NCBI GenBank assembly: GCA_964424105.1
Contig: CAYRHJ010000027.1
Location: 1 to 61,441, forward strand
DNA length: 61,441 nt
DNA from: CAYRHJ01 sp964424105
GTDB taxonomy: Bacteria > Planctomycetota > Phycisphaerae > UBA1845
Direction: 5' to 3'
Part shown: positions 1 to 8,909 of the stretch, piece after piece
How positions within the stretch are numbered: the first letter of the stretch is position 1
How the letters are laid out: each line of letters starts with the position of its first letter
Translations under genes and position numbers: made by a program
Notes under the pieces: generated by a model
Database searches by the model: none
What the model was told of the DNA's origin: nothing
What the model saw: only the letters and a program-made list of their open reading frames with translations

Positions 1-141
1 ATCCTCGACCGCTTCCTGCATCATACGGAGGTCATCACCATCACCGGCAAAAGCTATCGATTACGAAACAAAACAGCGAAGGAGCCCGACCGAAAGTCGG
101 AGCCGAAAACCGTGGGCGCTTGCACGGAACCGTCAGCATGA
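1..141 (+). CDS. istB: IstB-like ATPase, C-terminal end (IS21 family), partial
   Basis: The frame is open from the first base to TGA at 139-141 and encodes the last 46 residues of an IS21-type transposition helper. The segment beginning ILDRFLHHTEVITITGKSYR is the typical C-terminal strand region of IstB, followed by a short basic tail. IstB is an AAA+ ATPase that assists the IstA transposase. The Walker motifs lie to the left of the window, so intactness cannot be judged. The gene is followed by a plausible IS21 right end, which supports an element entering from the left. Confidence 0.75.
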   Translation: MLDRFLHHTEVITITGKSYRLRNKTAKEPDRKSEPKTVGACTEPSA

Positions 142-215
142 GGTATACCAACGACACAAACCCTGGCCGGTTTTGATTCGATAATCACTGGCCGGTTCTC
201 AACTGATAGATGACA
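1..215 (+). mobile_element. IS21-family element, right end
   Basis: After the istB stop there is a pair of related direct repeats at about 164-181 (TGGCCGGTTTTGATTCGA) and 189-208 (TGGCCGGTTCTCAACTGATA). They are followed by TGACA at 211-215. Multiple short TGGC-type direct repeats are typical of IS21 termini, so the element probably ends near 215. The exact boundary and target duplication cannot be set because the left end is outside the window. Confidence 0.5.
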
Positions 216-603
216 ATATAAAGGTGTGCAACAGGCTCTGAGACGGGTAACCGTCGTGGAGTAGCCGCGTGTCACGGGGTGCCCCCAATTCTGTTCGGAA
301 CGGCACCTGCGTTGGGTGATTTGTGTTGGGTTGACCGTGTGCCCCACCTCTTTTGGAGGTGGGGGAGCCGATGAAAGAGAGTGGATGACACGTTGATGTC
401 ACTTGCGAATCGAGCGTCGAAGAATCGAATCCCCCAGGTCCAAAAGGACCTGGGCCACCCGTCCGCAGCGCTGGGTGCGCCATCGATCGCGATGTCCGTC
501 ATTCCGGCGCAGGTCGTCATTCCGGCGTAGGTCGGAACCCAGGGGACCATTCGCGCAGCGCGCTCGATCGAGATCGATCGGTAACAGCCGGGGTTGCGGC
601 AGG
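216..603. other. Intergenic region with repeat pieces, no gene seen
   Basis: This gene-free stretch lies between the IS21 end and the CBS gene. It holds a short hairpin (CCCACCTCTTTTGGAGGTGGG near 342-362) and two half-copies of the dRS3-like palindrome at about 498-541. Open frames here are low-complexity shadows without ribosome binding sites or recognisable domains. Confidence 0.5.
498..541. repeat. dRS3-like palindromic repeat, degenerate pair
   Basis: Two adjacent copies of the left arm GTCATTCCGGCG are followed by AGGTCGGAACCCAGG. This is a decayed form of the GTCATTCCGGC-N-GCCGGAATCCAG element that recurs more than a dozen times in the window. Confidence 0.55.
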
Positions 604-1134
604 TTAACTCTTACGGTTGGCCAGCGCGTCGGGAAATCGTTTACAGAAGTAGCCTAGAATATCGCGAACACTGACCACGCCCAGCGCTTTGCCGTCGCGC
701 TCCACGGGCAGATGACGAAAGCCGCCGACGAGCATGCGATTCAGGCCATGGGCGACGGAATCGGTGGGCCTGACCCGTTCGGGGTCGGGCACCATGAATT
801 GCTCGACCGGCGAATCAGCACAGGATTGGTAGCCGTCTGCCAACTCCATCAGAATGTCGCGTTCGGTGAAAATCCCGACGATTTCCCCATCCTCGACCAC
901 CAGGGCACAATTCCTGCCGGTCTCCACCATTTTGGTCATGACCTCGCGAACGGGCGTGCCGGGACTGACCTGAAGCGGATCGCGGGGGATCAAGCCGACC
1001 ATGGGGTCCGTCAAGATGGCCTCTTCGATCTTGCAGTCGGGTTTGGGAAGGTCCAGGTCATGGAGGTCCATCCGGCATTCGCTGCAATAGTCCAATCCAG
1101 CGAGATTGTCTTGGCCACAGGCGGGGCAGATCAT
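604..1134 (-). CDS. Zinc-ribbon plus CBS-pair protein
   Basis: 176-aa protein. The N-terminus carries a zinc-ribbon-like pair CPAC (residues 3-6) and CSEC (17-20). Two CBS motifs follow, at roughly 50-113 and 117-172, with the typical GIFTERDIL and GVVSVRDIL turns. CBS pairs bind adenine nucleotides or related ligands and regulate partner proteins. The start is supported by an AAGGAG sequence 7-8 nt upstream on the minus strand. The gene lies about 180 bp downstream of korB in the same orientation, and a second CBS gene lies upstream of korA. An energy- or redox-sensing role for the oxidoreductase is plausible but inferred. Confidence 0.85.
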   Translation of the reverse strand: MICPACGQDNLAGLDYCSECRMDLHDLDLPKPDCKIEEAILTDPMVGLIPRDPLQVSPGTPVREVMTKMVETGRNCALVVEDGEIVGIFTERDILMELADGYQSCADSPVEQFMVPDPERVRPTDSVAHGLNRMLVGGFRHLPVERDGKALGVVSVRDILGYFCKRFPDALANRKS

Positions 1135-1314
1135 CGGTCAGACTCCTTTTCAGCGGGGCATGCGTCAGGATACGCATTCGACGTCGACCCACAATAGGTC
1201 TCATCGTCAAGTCTTTCGAGCGACGACGAACATGTTGGCGAACCGACAAGGACGCGCGCGAACGGACAACCGCTTGGCCACGTCGATGACCCGGATGGGA
1301 GCGACAGGCTCCGC

Positions 1315-2337
1315 CTACTTGACGGTCCAGGTTTCTCCGGCGTGGAGCAGATCTTCAAGTTTGCCCTCGCCCTTGGTCTCGATCGCCCGTTTGACGACGT
1401 CGTCCAGCATTTCGTCATAGGTCGGTCGCTCGATCGCCCGAAAAACGCCGATCGGCTCCGGAAAAGCCGGGTAATACATCCGGCTGAGCAGATAGGCGAG
1501 CGTGGGTTCGATGGCCTTCTCGTCGTGAAACAGAAGATCATCTTCGGTAATGCCGTCGCCCAACTGCACGACCTCCGGATCAATCCCGTTCAAACGAATA
1601 CCCTTGTCGCGGGCCTTGCCGAACAAAAGCGGTCGGCCATGCTCCAACACGATGGTCGTGTCTTCTTTGGTGTCCTTTCCGGTGGCGTATTCGAAAGCGC
1701 CGTCGTTGAAGATGTTGCAATTCTGATAGATTTCAACGAAGGCGGTGCCTTTGTGATGGGCGGCCCGTTCCAGGATGACGCCCAGATGCTTGACGTTGAC
1801 GTCGTGGGTACGTGCGACAAACGTCGCTTCGGCCCCGATGGCCACGGAAAGCGGTTGCAGCGGGTAATCGATGGAACCGTAGGGCGTGGACTTGGTTTTC
1901 TTTCCGCGTTCCGACGTGGGTGAATACTGCCCTTTGGTTAAACCGTAGATGCGGTTGTTGAAAAGCAGAATGGTCATGTTGATGTTGCGGCGAATGGCGT
2001 GCAGCAGGTGATTGCCGCCGATGCTCAATCCGTCGCCGTCGCCCGTCGCCACCCAGACGTGCAGGTCCGGGCGGACTACTTTCAAGCCGGTGGCCACCGC
2101 GGGCGCTCGACCGTGGATACTGTGAATACCGTAGGTGTCCAAGTAGTAAGGGAATCGGCTGGAGCACCCGATCCCGGATATGCACACGAGGTTTTCCTTG
2201 GGCACGTTGAGTTCGGGCAGGATCTTCTTAACCTGCGCGAGAATGGCATAATCACCGCACCCGGGACACCAACGCACGTCTTGGTCACTGGCGAAATCTT
2301 TCGGCGTCAGTTTTTGAACTTCCAACTGAACAGACAT
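1315..2337 (-). CDS. korB: 2-oxoglutarate:ferredoxin oxidoreductase, beta subunit
   Basis: 340-aa TPP-binding beta subunit of a 2-oxoacid:ferredoxin oxidoreductase, which decarboxylates a 2-oxoacid with CoA and reduces ferredoxin in the cytoplasm. Visible features are CPGCG at 24-28, the TPP/Mg motif around ATGDGD (97-102) with the following asparagine segment, and IYGLTKGQYSPTS near 130-142. Cys24, Cys27, one of Cys52/Cys58, and the Cys in IYQNCN near 207 match the ligands of the [4Fe-4S] cluster known in this family. The start codon lies 4 nt after the korA stop, so the two are cotranscribed and probably coupled. The substrate (2-oxoglutarate rather than pyruvate) is inferred from the two-subunit architecture. 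Confidence 0.92.
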   Translation of the reverse strand: MSVQLEVQKLTPKDFASDQDVRWCPGCGDYAILAQVKKILPELNVPKENLVCISGIGCSSRFPYYLDTYGIHSIHGRAPAVATGLKVVRPDLHVWVATGDGDGLSIGGNHLLHAIRRNINMTILLFNNRIYGLTKGQYSPTSERGKKTKSTPYGSIDYPLQPLSVAIGAEATFVARTHDVNVKHLGVILERAAHHKGTAFVEIYQNCNIFNDGAFEYATGKDTKEDTTIVLEHGRPLLFGKARDKGIRLNGIDPEVVQLGDGITEDDLLFHDEKAIEPTLAYLLSRMYYPAFPEPIGVFRAIERPTYDEMLDDVVKRAIETKGEGKLEDLLHAGETWTVK

Positions 2338-2341
2338 TCGA

Positions 2342-4204
2342 TCAGCCTTTCAGCACTTCTTCAATTTTGCGTTCCACTTCGCTGATGCGGAACGGCTTGC
2401 CTTGAACTTTATTGTACCCGATTGCATCCACCAGAAATTCCGAACGAATCATCAAGCGGAGCTGGCCCAGATTCAATTCGGGAATCAGCACTTTCTTATA
2501 GCTTTGCAACACGTCGCGGACGTTGCTCGGCAGGGGATTCAGATAGCGCAAGTGGGCACAGGCGACCTTGGCGCCTGTGGCTTGAACCCGTTCCACTGCG
2601 GAGATATTCGCTCCGTACGTGCTGCCCCAACCAAGCACCAGAAGATCGCCCTGCGCTGGACCCTCTACTTTCAGCGGGGGGACGTCCTTGGCGATTCCGG
2701 CGATTTTTTGGGCCCGCAACTTGACCATTAGCTCGTGATTATGCGGGTCGTAGCATACGTTGCCGGTGACGTTCTGCTTCTCCAGGCCACCGATACGATG
2801 TTGCAGACCCTTGATGCCCGGGATGGCCCACGGTCGGGATAGATCCTCGTTTCGCTCGTAGGGATGGAAGGTCTTGCCGTTGGCTGACGGATGTTGCACG
2901 CGTATGTCCGGCAGGTCGGCGATGTTGGGGATCTTCCAGGGTTCGGCGCCGTTGGCCAGGTAACCGTCGCTCAGCAGAATCACGGGCGTCATGTATTTGA
3001 CGGCGATTCGGAAGGCCTCCATGGCCATTCCAAAACAATCACCCGGCGTGGATGGCGCCAAGATCGGTATGGGACATTCACTGTTGCGGCCAAACATCGC
3101 CTGAAGCAGGTCGGCCTGTTCCGTCTTGGTGGGCAATCCGGTGCTGGGACCGCCGCGCTGCACGTTGACGACCACCAGGGGCAGTTCGGTCATGACGGCC
3201 AAGCCCAGCCCCTCGCCCTTCAAGGCCATGCCCGGTCCGCTGGTTCCGGTTGCGGCGAATGCTCCGGCGAAGGCGGCCCCAATGCACGATGTAATGGCGC
3301 TGATTTCGTCTTCCGCTTGAAACGTCTTGACGTTGAAATGGGCGAAATGTGCCAACTCATGCAGAATGTCACTGGCCGGCGTGATGGGGTAGGAGCCGTA
3401 GAAAAGGCATTTGTTAGCCTTGTTGGCGGCGGCGATCAGACCGATTGCGATGGCTTCGTTGCCTGTGATCTTTCGATACGTTCCCGGTTCGATGGTGGCT
3501 TTGGTGACCTCGTAACGAGTGTGGAATGCCTCCGTCGTCTCGCCGAAGTAATAGCCGGCCTTTAACGCCTTCGTGTTGGCGTCCGCGACGGCTGGAACCT
3601 TTTTGAATTTCCTTTCAATCCAATTCAGCGTCTGATCCAACGGTCGGCCATACAACCAATAGACCAAGCCCAGTGCGAAAAAGTTCTTGGTACGAAGGAT
3701 GGCCTTGGTACCCAAGCCGGTATCTTTCGCGGCTTCGGTGGTCAGCTTGTCGATGGGCACGCGAAAAAGCCGGTAGCCTTTCGATTCGACCGTATCCAGC
3801 GGATTGTCCTCGTATCCCGCCTTGGCCAAGTTGTTCTTATTGAAGGCGTCTTCGTTGGCGATCAGAATCCCACCCGGCGTCAAATCTTCCAGATTGGTCA
3901 TCAGCGCCGCCGGGTTCATGGCCACCAAGACATCGCATCCGTCGCCGGGCGTGTGAATGCGGTGGTTGCTGAAATTAAGCTGGTACCCGCTCACGCCCGC
4001 CAACGAACCAGCGGGCGCGCGAATCTCCGCCGGAAAATCGGGCAGCGTGGCAATGTCATTACCGACGATCGCGGAGGTATTCGTCAGTTGCGTACCAGCC
4101 AACTGCATTCCATCACCGGAGTCGCCAGCCAGTCGAACGACGATGTTCTCCAGCTTCTCGACTTTCACCGGCCTGAAAGGATGCGTTTCACTCAATGTAT
4201 TCAT
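2342..4204 (-). CDS. korA: 2-oxoglutarate:ferredoxin oxidoreductase, fused gamma-alpha subunit
   Basis: 620-aa protein made of an N-terminal gamma domain (about 20-210, with GDSGDG at 27-32) fused to an alpha/pyrimidine-binding domain from about 240 on. The alpha part shows GSYPITPASD (271-280), FQAEDE near 296, TSGPG (321-325) and QRGGPSTGLPTKTEQ near 349, all hallmarks of the TPP-pyrimidine side of OFOR enzymes. It works as a heterodimer with the KorB product encoded 4 nt downstream. The reaction links the oxidative or reductive TCA cycle to ferredoxin. A CBS-domain gene precedes it in the same orientation. Full length for the fused class. Confidence 0.92.
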   Translation of the reverse strand: MNTLSETHPFRPVKVEKLENIVVRLAGDSGDGMQLAGTQLTNTSAIVGNDIATLPDFPAEIRAPAGSLAGVSGYQLNFSNHRIHTPGDGCDVLVAMNPAALMTNLEDLTPGGILIANEDAFNKNNLAKAGYEDNPLDTVESKGYRLFRVPIDKLTTEAAKDTGLGTKAILRTKNFFALGLVYWLYGRPLDQTLNWIERKFKKVPAVADANTKALKAGYYFGETTEAFHTRYEVTKATIEPGTYRKITGNEAIAIGLIAAANKANKCLFYGSYPITPASDILHELAHFAHFNVKTFQAEDEISAITSCIGAAFAGAFAATGTSGPGMALKGEGLGLAVMTELPLVVVNVQRGGPSTGLPTKTEQADLLQAMFGRNSECPIPILAPSTPGDCFGMAMEAFRIAVKYMTPVILLSDGYLANGAEPWKIPNIADLPDIRVQHPSANGKTFHPYERNEDLSRPWAIPGIKGLQHRIGGLEKQNVTGNVCYDPHNHELMVKLRAQKIAGIAKDVPPLKVEGPAQGDLLVLGWGSTYGANISAVERVQATGAKVACAHLRYLNPLPSNVRDVLQSYKKVLIPELNLGQLRLMIRSEFLVDAIGYNKVQGKPFRISEVERKIEEVLKG

Positions 4205-4269
4205 CTTATTGATCCTGACTCGTGAATCGGAATACCCGGGGGGTTGGTTCGGTGTGGATCGGTCGATTA

Positions 4270-4737
4270 TCAGCTACCCTCACGCGCGGCAGCCACCGCG
4301 GAAGGATCGGGCGGTAGGTTGTAGACGGATTGCGGGAAATGCTCCACCAGGAATTGCACCACCTCCCTGACGGAGATGATACCGATCACCCGGCCGTCGT
4401 CGACCACCGGCATGTGCCGATAGCCGCCGGCGTGCATCTTGCGAATGACGTTCGCGACCGAATCCGAACGCGCCAAAACGTCCACTCGTTTCGTCATCAC
4501 CGCCTCCACGGGACGGTCCTGACCTACGCCGCCCACGAGGACGCGCTTCAGTATGTCACGTTCCGTGAAAACCCCTTTCAGCGTTCCACTCTCCTGCACG
4601 GTGACACATCCGTTCCGGCGTTCTTGCATCAGCGCGACGACTTCGTGCACGGGCGTATCCGGCGAAACGCGCAACGGCTCGCCCATCTCCAAATCATCCA
4701 CGCAACTGATTATAAGACTGTCGCGGAGGTCCACCAC
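4270..4737 (-). CDS. CBS-domain pair protein
   Basis: 155-aa protein that is almost entirely one Bateman module. CBS1 spans about 15-75 (ends GVFTERDIL) and CBS2 about 80-140 (ends GIISVREVV). It is similar in layout to the CBS protein downstream of korB but lacks the zinc ribbon. It lies 65 bp upstream of korA on the same strand and is likely part of that transcription unit. Ligand and partner cannot be read from the sequence; adenylate sensing for the KorAB enzyme is an inference from context. Confidence 0.85.
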   Translation of the reverse strand: MVDLRDSLIISCVDDLEMGEPLRVSPDTPVHEVVALMQERRNGCVTVQESGTLKGVFTERDILKRVLVGGVGQDRPVEAVMTKRVDVLARSDSVANVIRKMHAGGYRHMPVVDDGRVIGIISVREVVQFLVEHFPQSVYNLPPDPSAVAAAREGS

Positions 4738-5035
4738 ATCATTCCCAATACAAGTTCGATTCGGTAAGGGAGCATACGCTTAGCCTGCCCAAAAAACAAG
4801 GGGTAGGTGTCTAGATTATCGGCGGATTCGCTCAACCGGCACATCCAATCGCATGAAACAGCCAAGTCCGCGAAATCGAGTGTCGAACGCCCACACACGC
4901 CGCCTGAAAAACCGGGCACGCCGATGAAACAACTGCCCCCAACCCGGTTTGGGTGGCTTTGAACCGCGTTGACCGAATCGCCGGCCGCGCCCTGGGACGG
5001 ACCAGCGGGCAATTCATCGGCATTCGGGCCTGTAG

Positions 5036-5344
5036 CGAAGCCGGTTCAACGATTTTCCCGTAACCGACGAGCAAGGAAAGCTTTTGGGCATGGTTCATTT
5101 TTCTGAGCTGCGAAAAATGATTTACGATCCCATGTTGCGTGATCTGGTGACCGCGTTGGATCTGGCTGACACGACCATCCCGGCGATACCCGTGGACATG
5201 CCCATCAGCGATCTACTCGAGCGGTTTCAATTATGCGATACCGGGCTGCTTCCCGTGGTCGATACAGCCGAAAATCGCAAGGTCGTCGGCGTCGTCGAAC
5301 AGCGGGACCTTTTACAGGCGCTTCATCGTGACCAAAATGTGTAA
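5036..5344 (+). pseudogene. CBS-domain remnant resembling a ClC channel C-terminus
   Basis: The open frame after a TAG at 5033-5035 reads RSRFNDFPVTDEQGKLLGMV and continues to a second CBS motif ending VVGVVEQRDLLQALHRD. The pattern of a half CBS1, then FSELRKMIYDP, then LRDLVTALDLADT matches the cytoplasmic tail of ClC-type chloride channels with CBS domains. The CBS1 homology starts upstream of the first possible start codons (TTG 5084, ATG 5090), and no membrane part precedes it. A truncated remnant is therefore more likely than a complete gene. If translated, it would be an 84-86 aa partial Bateman protein. Confidence 0.5.
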
Positions 5345-5394
5345 TCACATGGTCGTATCCGCAGCCGATCTGGACACGTTGTGAACGATGTCTG

Positions 5395-7521
5395 TCACCC
5401 CACGCGCATGTTGGCGGCGATGGGCAGGTCTTCCGATCGAATGACGAGCGATTGACCCGGCTCCAACGGTGGGAAACCGTCACAGACCACGCGCCGGCGG
5501 GTGCGATTCATCGCAATCAGGCCGTACTGCAAGCCGATGACGAATTCCAGCATCGTTGCTGCCAAATCGGTTCGCCAAATCGAATTGCATTCAAAATTTC
5601 CGATCTCGCCCGGGACTTCAATTCGGATCAACTGAGCGCCCGCCGTCAAGGCCGATCGATGGAAAGGAGTCGAAAACGCTTCCGCGTCGATCGTGATGAT
5701 CGGTCGCAACGCCTGCCAAGCCCATTCGGAGCGCGACCTGTCGCCCATGGCGTGCCCGTCCGGGGATGAACGATAGAAGTATCGCCGATCAAGGAACGCG
5801 GTAGTCAACATCCGCAGCATTGCAGCCTGGCGCTCGAATTGGCCGTCGTCGAACGCATACGCCACGCGTAGCTCGCGGCGATTCCCGTCGGTTACCTCCA
5901 CGATCGCATGGATCGAGCCGTCTTCGAAATCACCGGTGATCTGCGGCGTGGTGCCATTATCGGTTTCGAATTTTCCGAACGGTTGCCACGGGGCCGACAG
6001 CGGCACCCACGCCAGCCGAAATCGACGCACCAACTCTTTCGCATAGGGGTTCTCGTGCGGCGTTGGTCGCACCAGTTGCTTTAGGAACTCTTGAACGCCG
6101 TAGATGCCGGCGAAGTCGTGCCCCGTTAATCCACTGCGGACCAATAGGGTCGGACGGGGTGCTTCCAGCAGGGGCACCACGTTTTCCCCAGCCCCCAGCG
6201 TGATGATCGTGTCATGACGTTCCCGCCCGCTGCATCGCAGCACGCCGTAGCGGGTGCAAAACTCGCCCATCATGGACAGATATTCGCGCTCGTCGTCTTC
6301 CGGCACGATGTATCGCCCCATCGATACCTGGTCCGCGCCCAACATGTTCCACAACAAATACGCCGCGACGTTCGACTCATCTCGGCTGGACGATCGACAT
6401 TCCGCGGGTGCGACGTCGAACACGATAATTCCGCCCCGGTCGGTCGGTCGATGTAGGCACAGCGGGTGTCCCGAAGTCGCATCGGAGTCCGTCATGGAAT
6501 CCAGAATGACCTGAAACGACATTTCTTTCGTCAGTCTGCGAATGGCTTTTCCGTTACGAAACTGACGTTGGCGCATGGCACCGGGCGTGGCCCCATCCAC
6601 GGATAACGGAAAAACGTCATGCAGGGCAAATCCACAGGTGATCCCATCGGCATATTGAACTCTGGCGCATAGCGGGTCATCATCCTGCGCGATGGTTCGG
6701 ATTTTCGGCGGGTCTCGAAACAACTTGGCGAACGCACCCAATGAAAGAATGATGATCCGATTCTCGGCCAATTTCTCGACCGCACGCAGCGAACGCATTC
6801 CGCCGGGCAGTTGGTCGCCGGCTACGATAATCGCGTCGGATGCCACGCGGTCCGTGTGCACATCCCCCGCGCGGACATGTCTGACGTTTCGGCGACCGAA
6901 ACGATCTTCCAGAATATGCGTCAACGGTCTGCGTTCTCCCGTCTCGTCGCACAGGAAAATCTGCCGGGCGGTGCGCGGAACGGCGTAGGAATACGCGGGC
7001 GGCGGCAGGGCCATGGGATGTGAAACGCGATCCGGTTGAATATTTGCGGCGACGTACGCCCCATGAATGCTCGCTTCGCCCACGGCCTCCGCAATTCCGA
7101 TTTCGATGTTCAACCACGGCGTGTTCGGCGGTGTTTTGAAATACGCCCGAAGCGTCAGCGGGCCCGTGGTCGACAATGTTCCCGCCAGCCACGTCCGCCG
7201 TTCGTCATCACCCGCCGTCTCCGGCCTGACCCACAAACCCATTCCGGAGGTTTCCGCGGGGCCGATCGTGCGACAGGACACGGCGGCTTCGATGCGATAC
7301 CATTGATCTCCGCGACAGCGCAAGCGTTGGCAAAATCGACCGGACGACGACGCGTTGGTGCAAACCATGGTCACGCCTTGCTTGACGCCCGTCGAAGTCG
7401 AATCAGGCTCCCAGCGGATGTCCGGACCCCTGCTCGTCCACGACCAACTGCGCAATTGATCGCCCACTATCTTGAAATCGGCGTTTCGGATTCGGTTTGA
7501 CGTAGCAGCCACGGTCTGCAT
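5395..7521 (-). CDS. Unknown 708-aa protein with a carbohydrate-binding-like N-terminal region
   Basis: I do not recognise this family. Residues 1-170 look like a beta-sandwich of the CBM4/9 kind (N-terminal RNADFKI, a WSWTSRGPDIRW strand, WYRIEAAVSC, then LTLRAYFKTPPNTPW), but this is only pattern similarity. The middle (about 190-430) contains alternating strands and helices such as SDAIIVAGDQLPGG and NRIIILSLGAFAKLF, and GGIIVFDVAP, reminiscent of a glutamine-amidotransferase-like or ThuA-like fold. The last 250 residues give no known motif. No signal peptide or membrane segment is visible, so the protein is probably cytoplasmic. It stands alone between the CBS remnant and yhhQ. Size and continuous coding make it a real gene. 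Confidence 0.7.
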   Translation of the reverse strand: MQTVAATSNRIRNADFKIVGDQLRSWSWTSRGPDIRWEPDSTSTGVKQGVTMVCTNASSSGRFCQRLRCRGDQWYRIEAAVSCRTIGPAETSGMGLWVRPETAGDDERRTWLAGTLSTTGPLTLRAYFKTPPNTPWLNIEIGIAEAVGEASIHGAYVAANIQPDRVSHPMALPPPAYSYAVPRTARQIFLCDETGERRPLTHILEDRFGRRNVRHVRAGDVHTDRVASDAIIVAGDQLPGGMRSLRAVEKLAENRIIILSLGAFAKLFRDPPKIRTIAQDDDPLCARVQYADGITCGFALHDVFPLSVDGATPGAMRQRQFRNGKAIRRLTKEMSFQVILDSMTDSDATSGHPLCLHRPTDRGGIIVFDVAPAECRSSSRDESNVAAYLLWNMLGADQVSMGRYIVPEDDEREYLSMMGEFCTRYGVLRCSGRERHDTIITLGAGENVVPLLEAPRPTLLVRSGLTGHDFAGIYGVQEFLKQLVRPTPHENPYAKELVRRFRLAWVPLSAPWQPFGKFETDNGTTPQITGDFEDGSIHAIVEVTDGNRRELRVAYAFDDGQFERQAAMLRMLTTAFLDRRYFYRSSPDGHAMGDRSRSEWAWQALRPIITIDAEAFSTPFHRSALTAGAQLIRIEVPGEIGNFECNSIWRTDLAATMLEFVIGLQYGLIAMNRTRRRVVCDGFPPLEPGQSLVIRSEDLPIAANMRVG

Positions 7522-7614
7522 CCTTTGTATTTCAGACGGTTCGCAAGCGGTCCCGTATACCTGTGTGGAATCGTTCGTGCAACCGCGTCCCGGCGAATTC
7601 AGATGGACGTCAAA

Positions 7615-8373
7615 TCATTCGTGTTCGTGCATGGCCGTGGGATCGAGATTCAGGTATCGCTTCAGATAGGCGACGCCGATGTAGAACGGAATCGTATCCA
7701 ACAGGGCGACGGTGATTTTGAATAGGTAGTTGTCGCGGATCAGCCGCAACAGGTCGCCCATGGTCACGTCCCCGGCTAGATAGGCAGCGCCGAACGTAAT
7801 CACAATCACAGCCGTCGCGTCGACCAACTGGCTGACCATCGTGGAACCGTTGTTCCGCAGCCACAAATGCTTGCCACGCGTCAACTTCTTCCAATAGTGA
7901 AACAGGAACACGTCGCAGAATTGTGCGGCGAGATAGGCCACCATCGACGCCAGGACCGCCCCACGCATGCAAGCGTAAATAAGATGAAACAATTCCGTTC
8001 GGTCCGTAACGGTCGTGCCATCGGGCAAGGTGACGGGTTGCGACAAGTCCAACACTTGCCAAGGGGGTTGCGTGGCCGCCGGCGGAAGGCGGTCACCCAG
8101 CCACAAGGTCCCCAGAACCAGCAGATTCACGCCCACGCCGATGGTGACCACGAAGTTGGCCCGGCGACGCCCGTAGAATTCGCTGATGAAGTCCGTGCAC
8201 AGAAACGTCAGCGGATAGGGAAGCACGCCCACCGCCAGCACCAGCGGCCCGATGTGTACGAAACGAGTGATGCCGATGATGTTCAGCATGGCCATGGCGC
8301 TTAGAAAAACGCCGGACAACACCACCAGCACCCGCAGTCGACGCTCTTGATAGATTTTGGAATTCACACGCAC
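7615..8373 (-). CDS. yhhQ: Queuosine precursor transporter, YhhQ/VUT family
   Basis: 252-aa integral membrane protein with about six hydrophobic segments. Typical family features are an N-terminal segment LLVALMNIIG-like (here AMAMLNIIGITRF), PYPLTFLCTDFISEFYG near 50-70, and the C-terminal NYLFKITVALLDTIPFYIG. The family imports preQ0/preQ1 for queuosine tRNA modification. A loop of about 35 residues after the third segment (DRLPPAATQPPWQVLD...) is longer than usual. No preQ1 riboswitch could be identified in the 145-bp leader by eye. The upstream neighbour, a STAS gene, is unrelated. Confidence 0.88.
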   Translation of the reverse strand: MRVNSKIYQERRLRVLVVLSGVFLSAMAMLNIIGITRFVHIGPLVLAVGVLPYPLTFLCTDFISEFYGRRRANFVVTIGVGVNLLVLGTLWLGDRLPPAATQPPWQVLDLSQPVTLPDGTTVTDRTELFHLIYACMRGAVLASMVAYLAAQFCDVFLFHYWKKLTRGKHLWLRNNGSTMVSQLVDATAVIVITFGAAYLAGDVTMGDLLRLIRDNYLFKITVALLDTIPFYIGVAYLKRYLNLDPTAMHEHE

Positions 8374-8518
8374 CGTCTGAATGGAATTCGGTCAAAAGGC
8401 CGGCGACGAGAACGATTCACCACGCATCGCGAGCCTTCGGGCAAGGTTGCCATTTCGATCGCCGACATGCGAATAGAAACAGCCGGCTCGCACATTATGC
8501 GGCCATCATCGCGGCGCA

Positions 8519-8860
8519 TTATCGATCGTTCAGGCGAGTCGCCGCCGACGCGAGGTCATCGACGATGTCGAACCAGCGGTGAAGTCGCGTGACCTCGAAC
8601 ACTCCCATAACGAACGCCGTCGGCGAAACCAATACGACACGCGAGCGGGTCATCCGGGCTCGCGTCACCACGTTGATCAACTCGCTCAGTCCCGACGAAT
8701 TGATTTGATTCAACCCCGACAAGTCGATCGCCAGTTTCGACTCCGGCTCGGCCACAATGGGTTGGAGCGTGTCCGCGATATTGTTTTCATCACCCAGGTT
8801 GAATTCACCCGACAACCGGGCCAGCGTGAAATTTTTTTGCGGTTCGACCTGAACGTTCAT
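8519..8860 (-). CDS. STAS-domain anti-sigma factor antagonist-like protein
   Basis: 113-aa protein consisting of one STAS domain. The motif AIDLSGLNQINSSGLSEL contains the conserved Asp and the Ser pair in which antagonists of the SpoIIAA/RsbV type are phosphorylated. The start at 8860 is chosen because AAGGA lies 8-12 nt upstream and the homology begins there; the frame is open for 60 further residues upstream, but that stretch is unlike the family. No kinase or anti-sigma partner is adjacent. Role: a phospho-switch in partner exchange, partner unknown. Confidence 0.82.
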   Translation of the reverse strand: MNVQVEPQKNFTLARLSGEFNLGDENNIADTLQPIVAEPESKLAIDLSGLNQINSSGLSELINVVTRARMTRSRVVLVSPTAFVMGVFEVTRLHRWFDIVDDLASAATRLNDR

Positions 8861-8909
8861 TTTCACGTCCTTGTTATGTTCCCGAAGAGACGGGAGCGCG
8901 ATCGATCGG

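Noticed and set aside
8374..8518. preQ1 riboswitch before yhhQ
   Set aside because: No short H-type pseudoknot aptamer could be recognised in the leader by eye.
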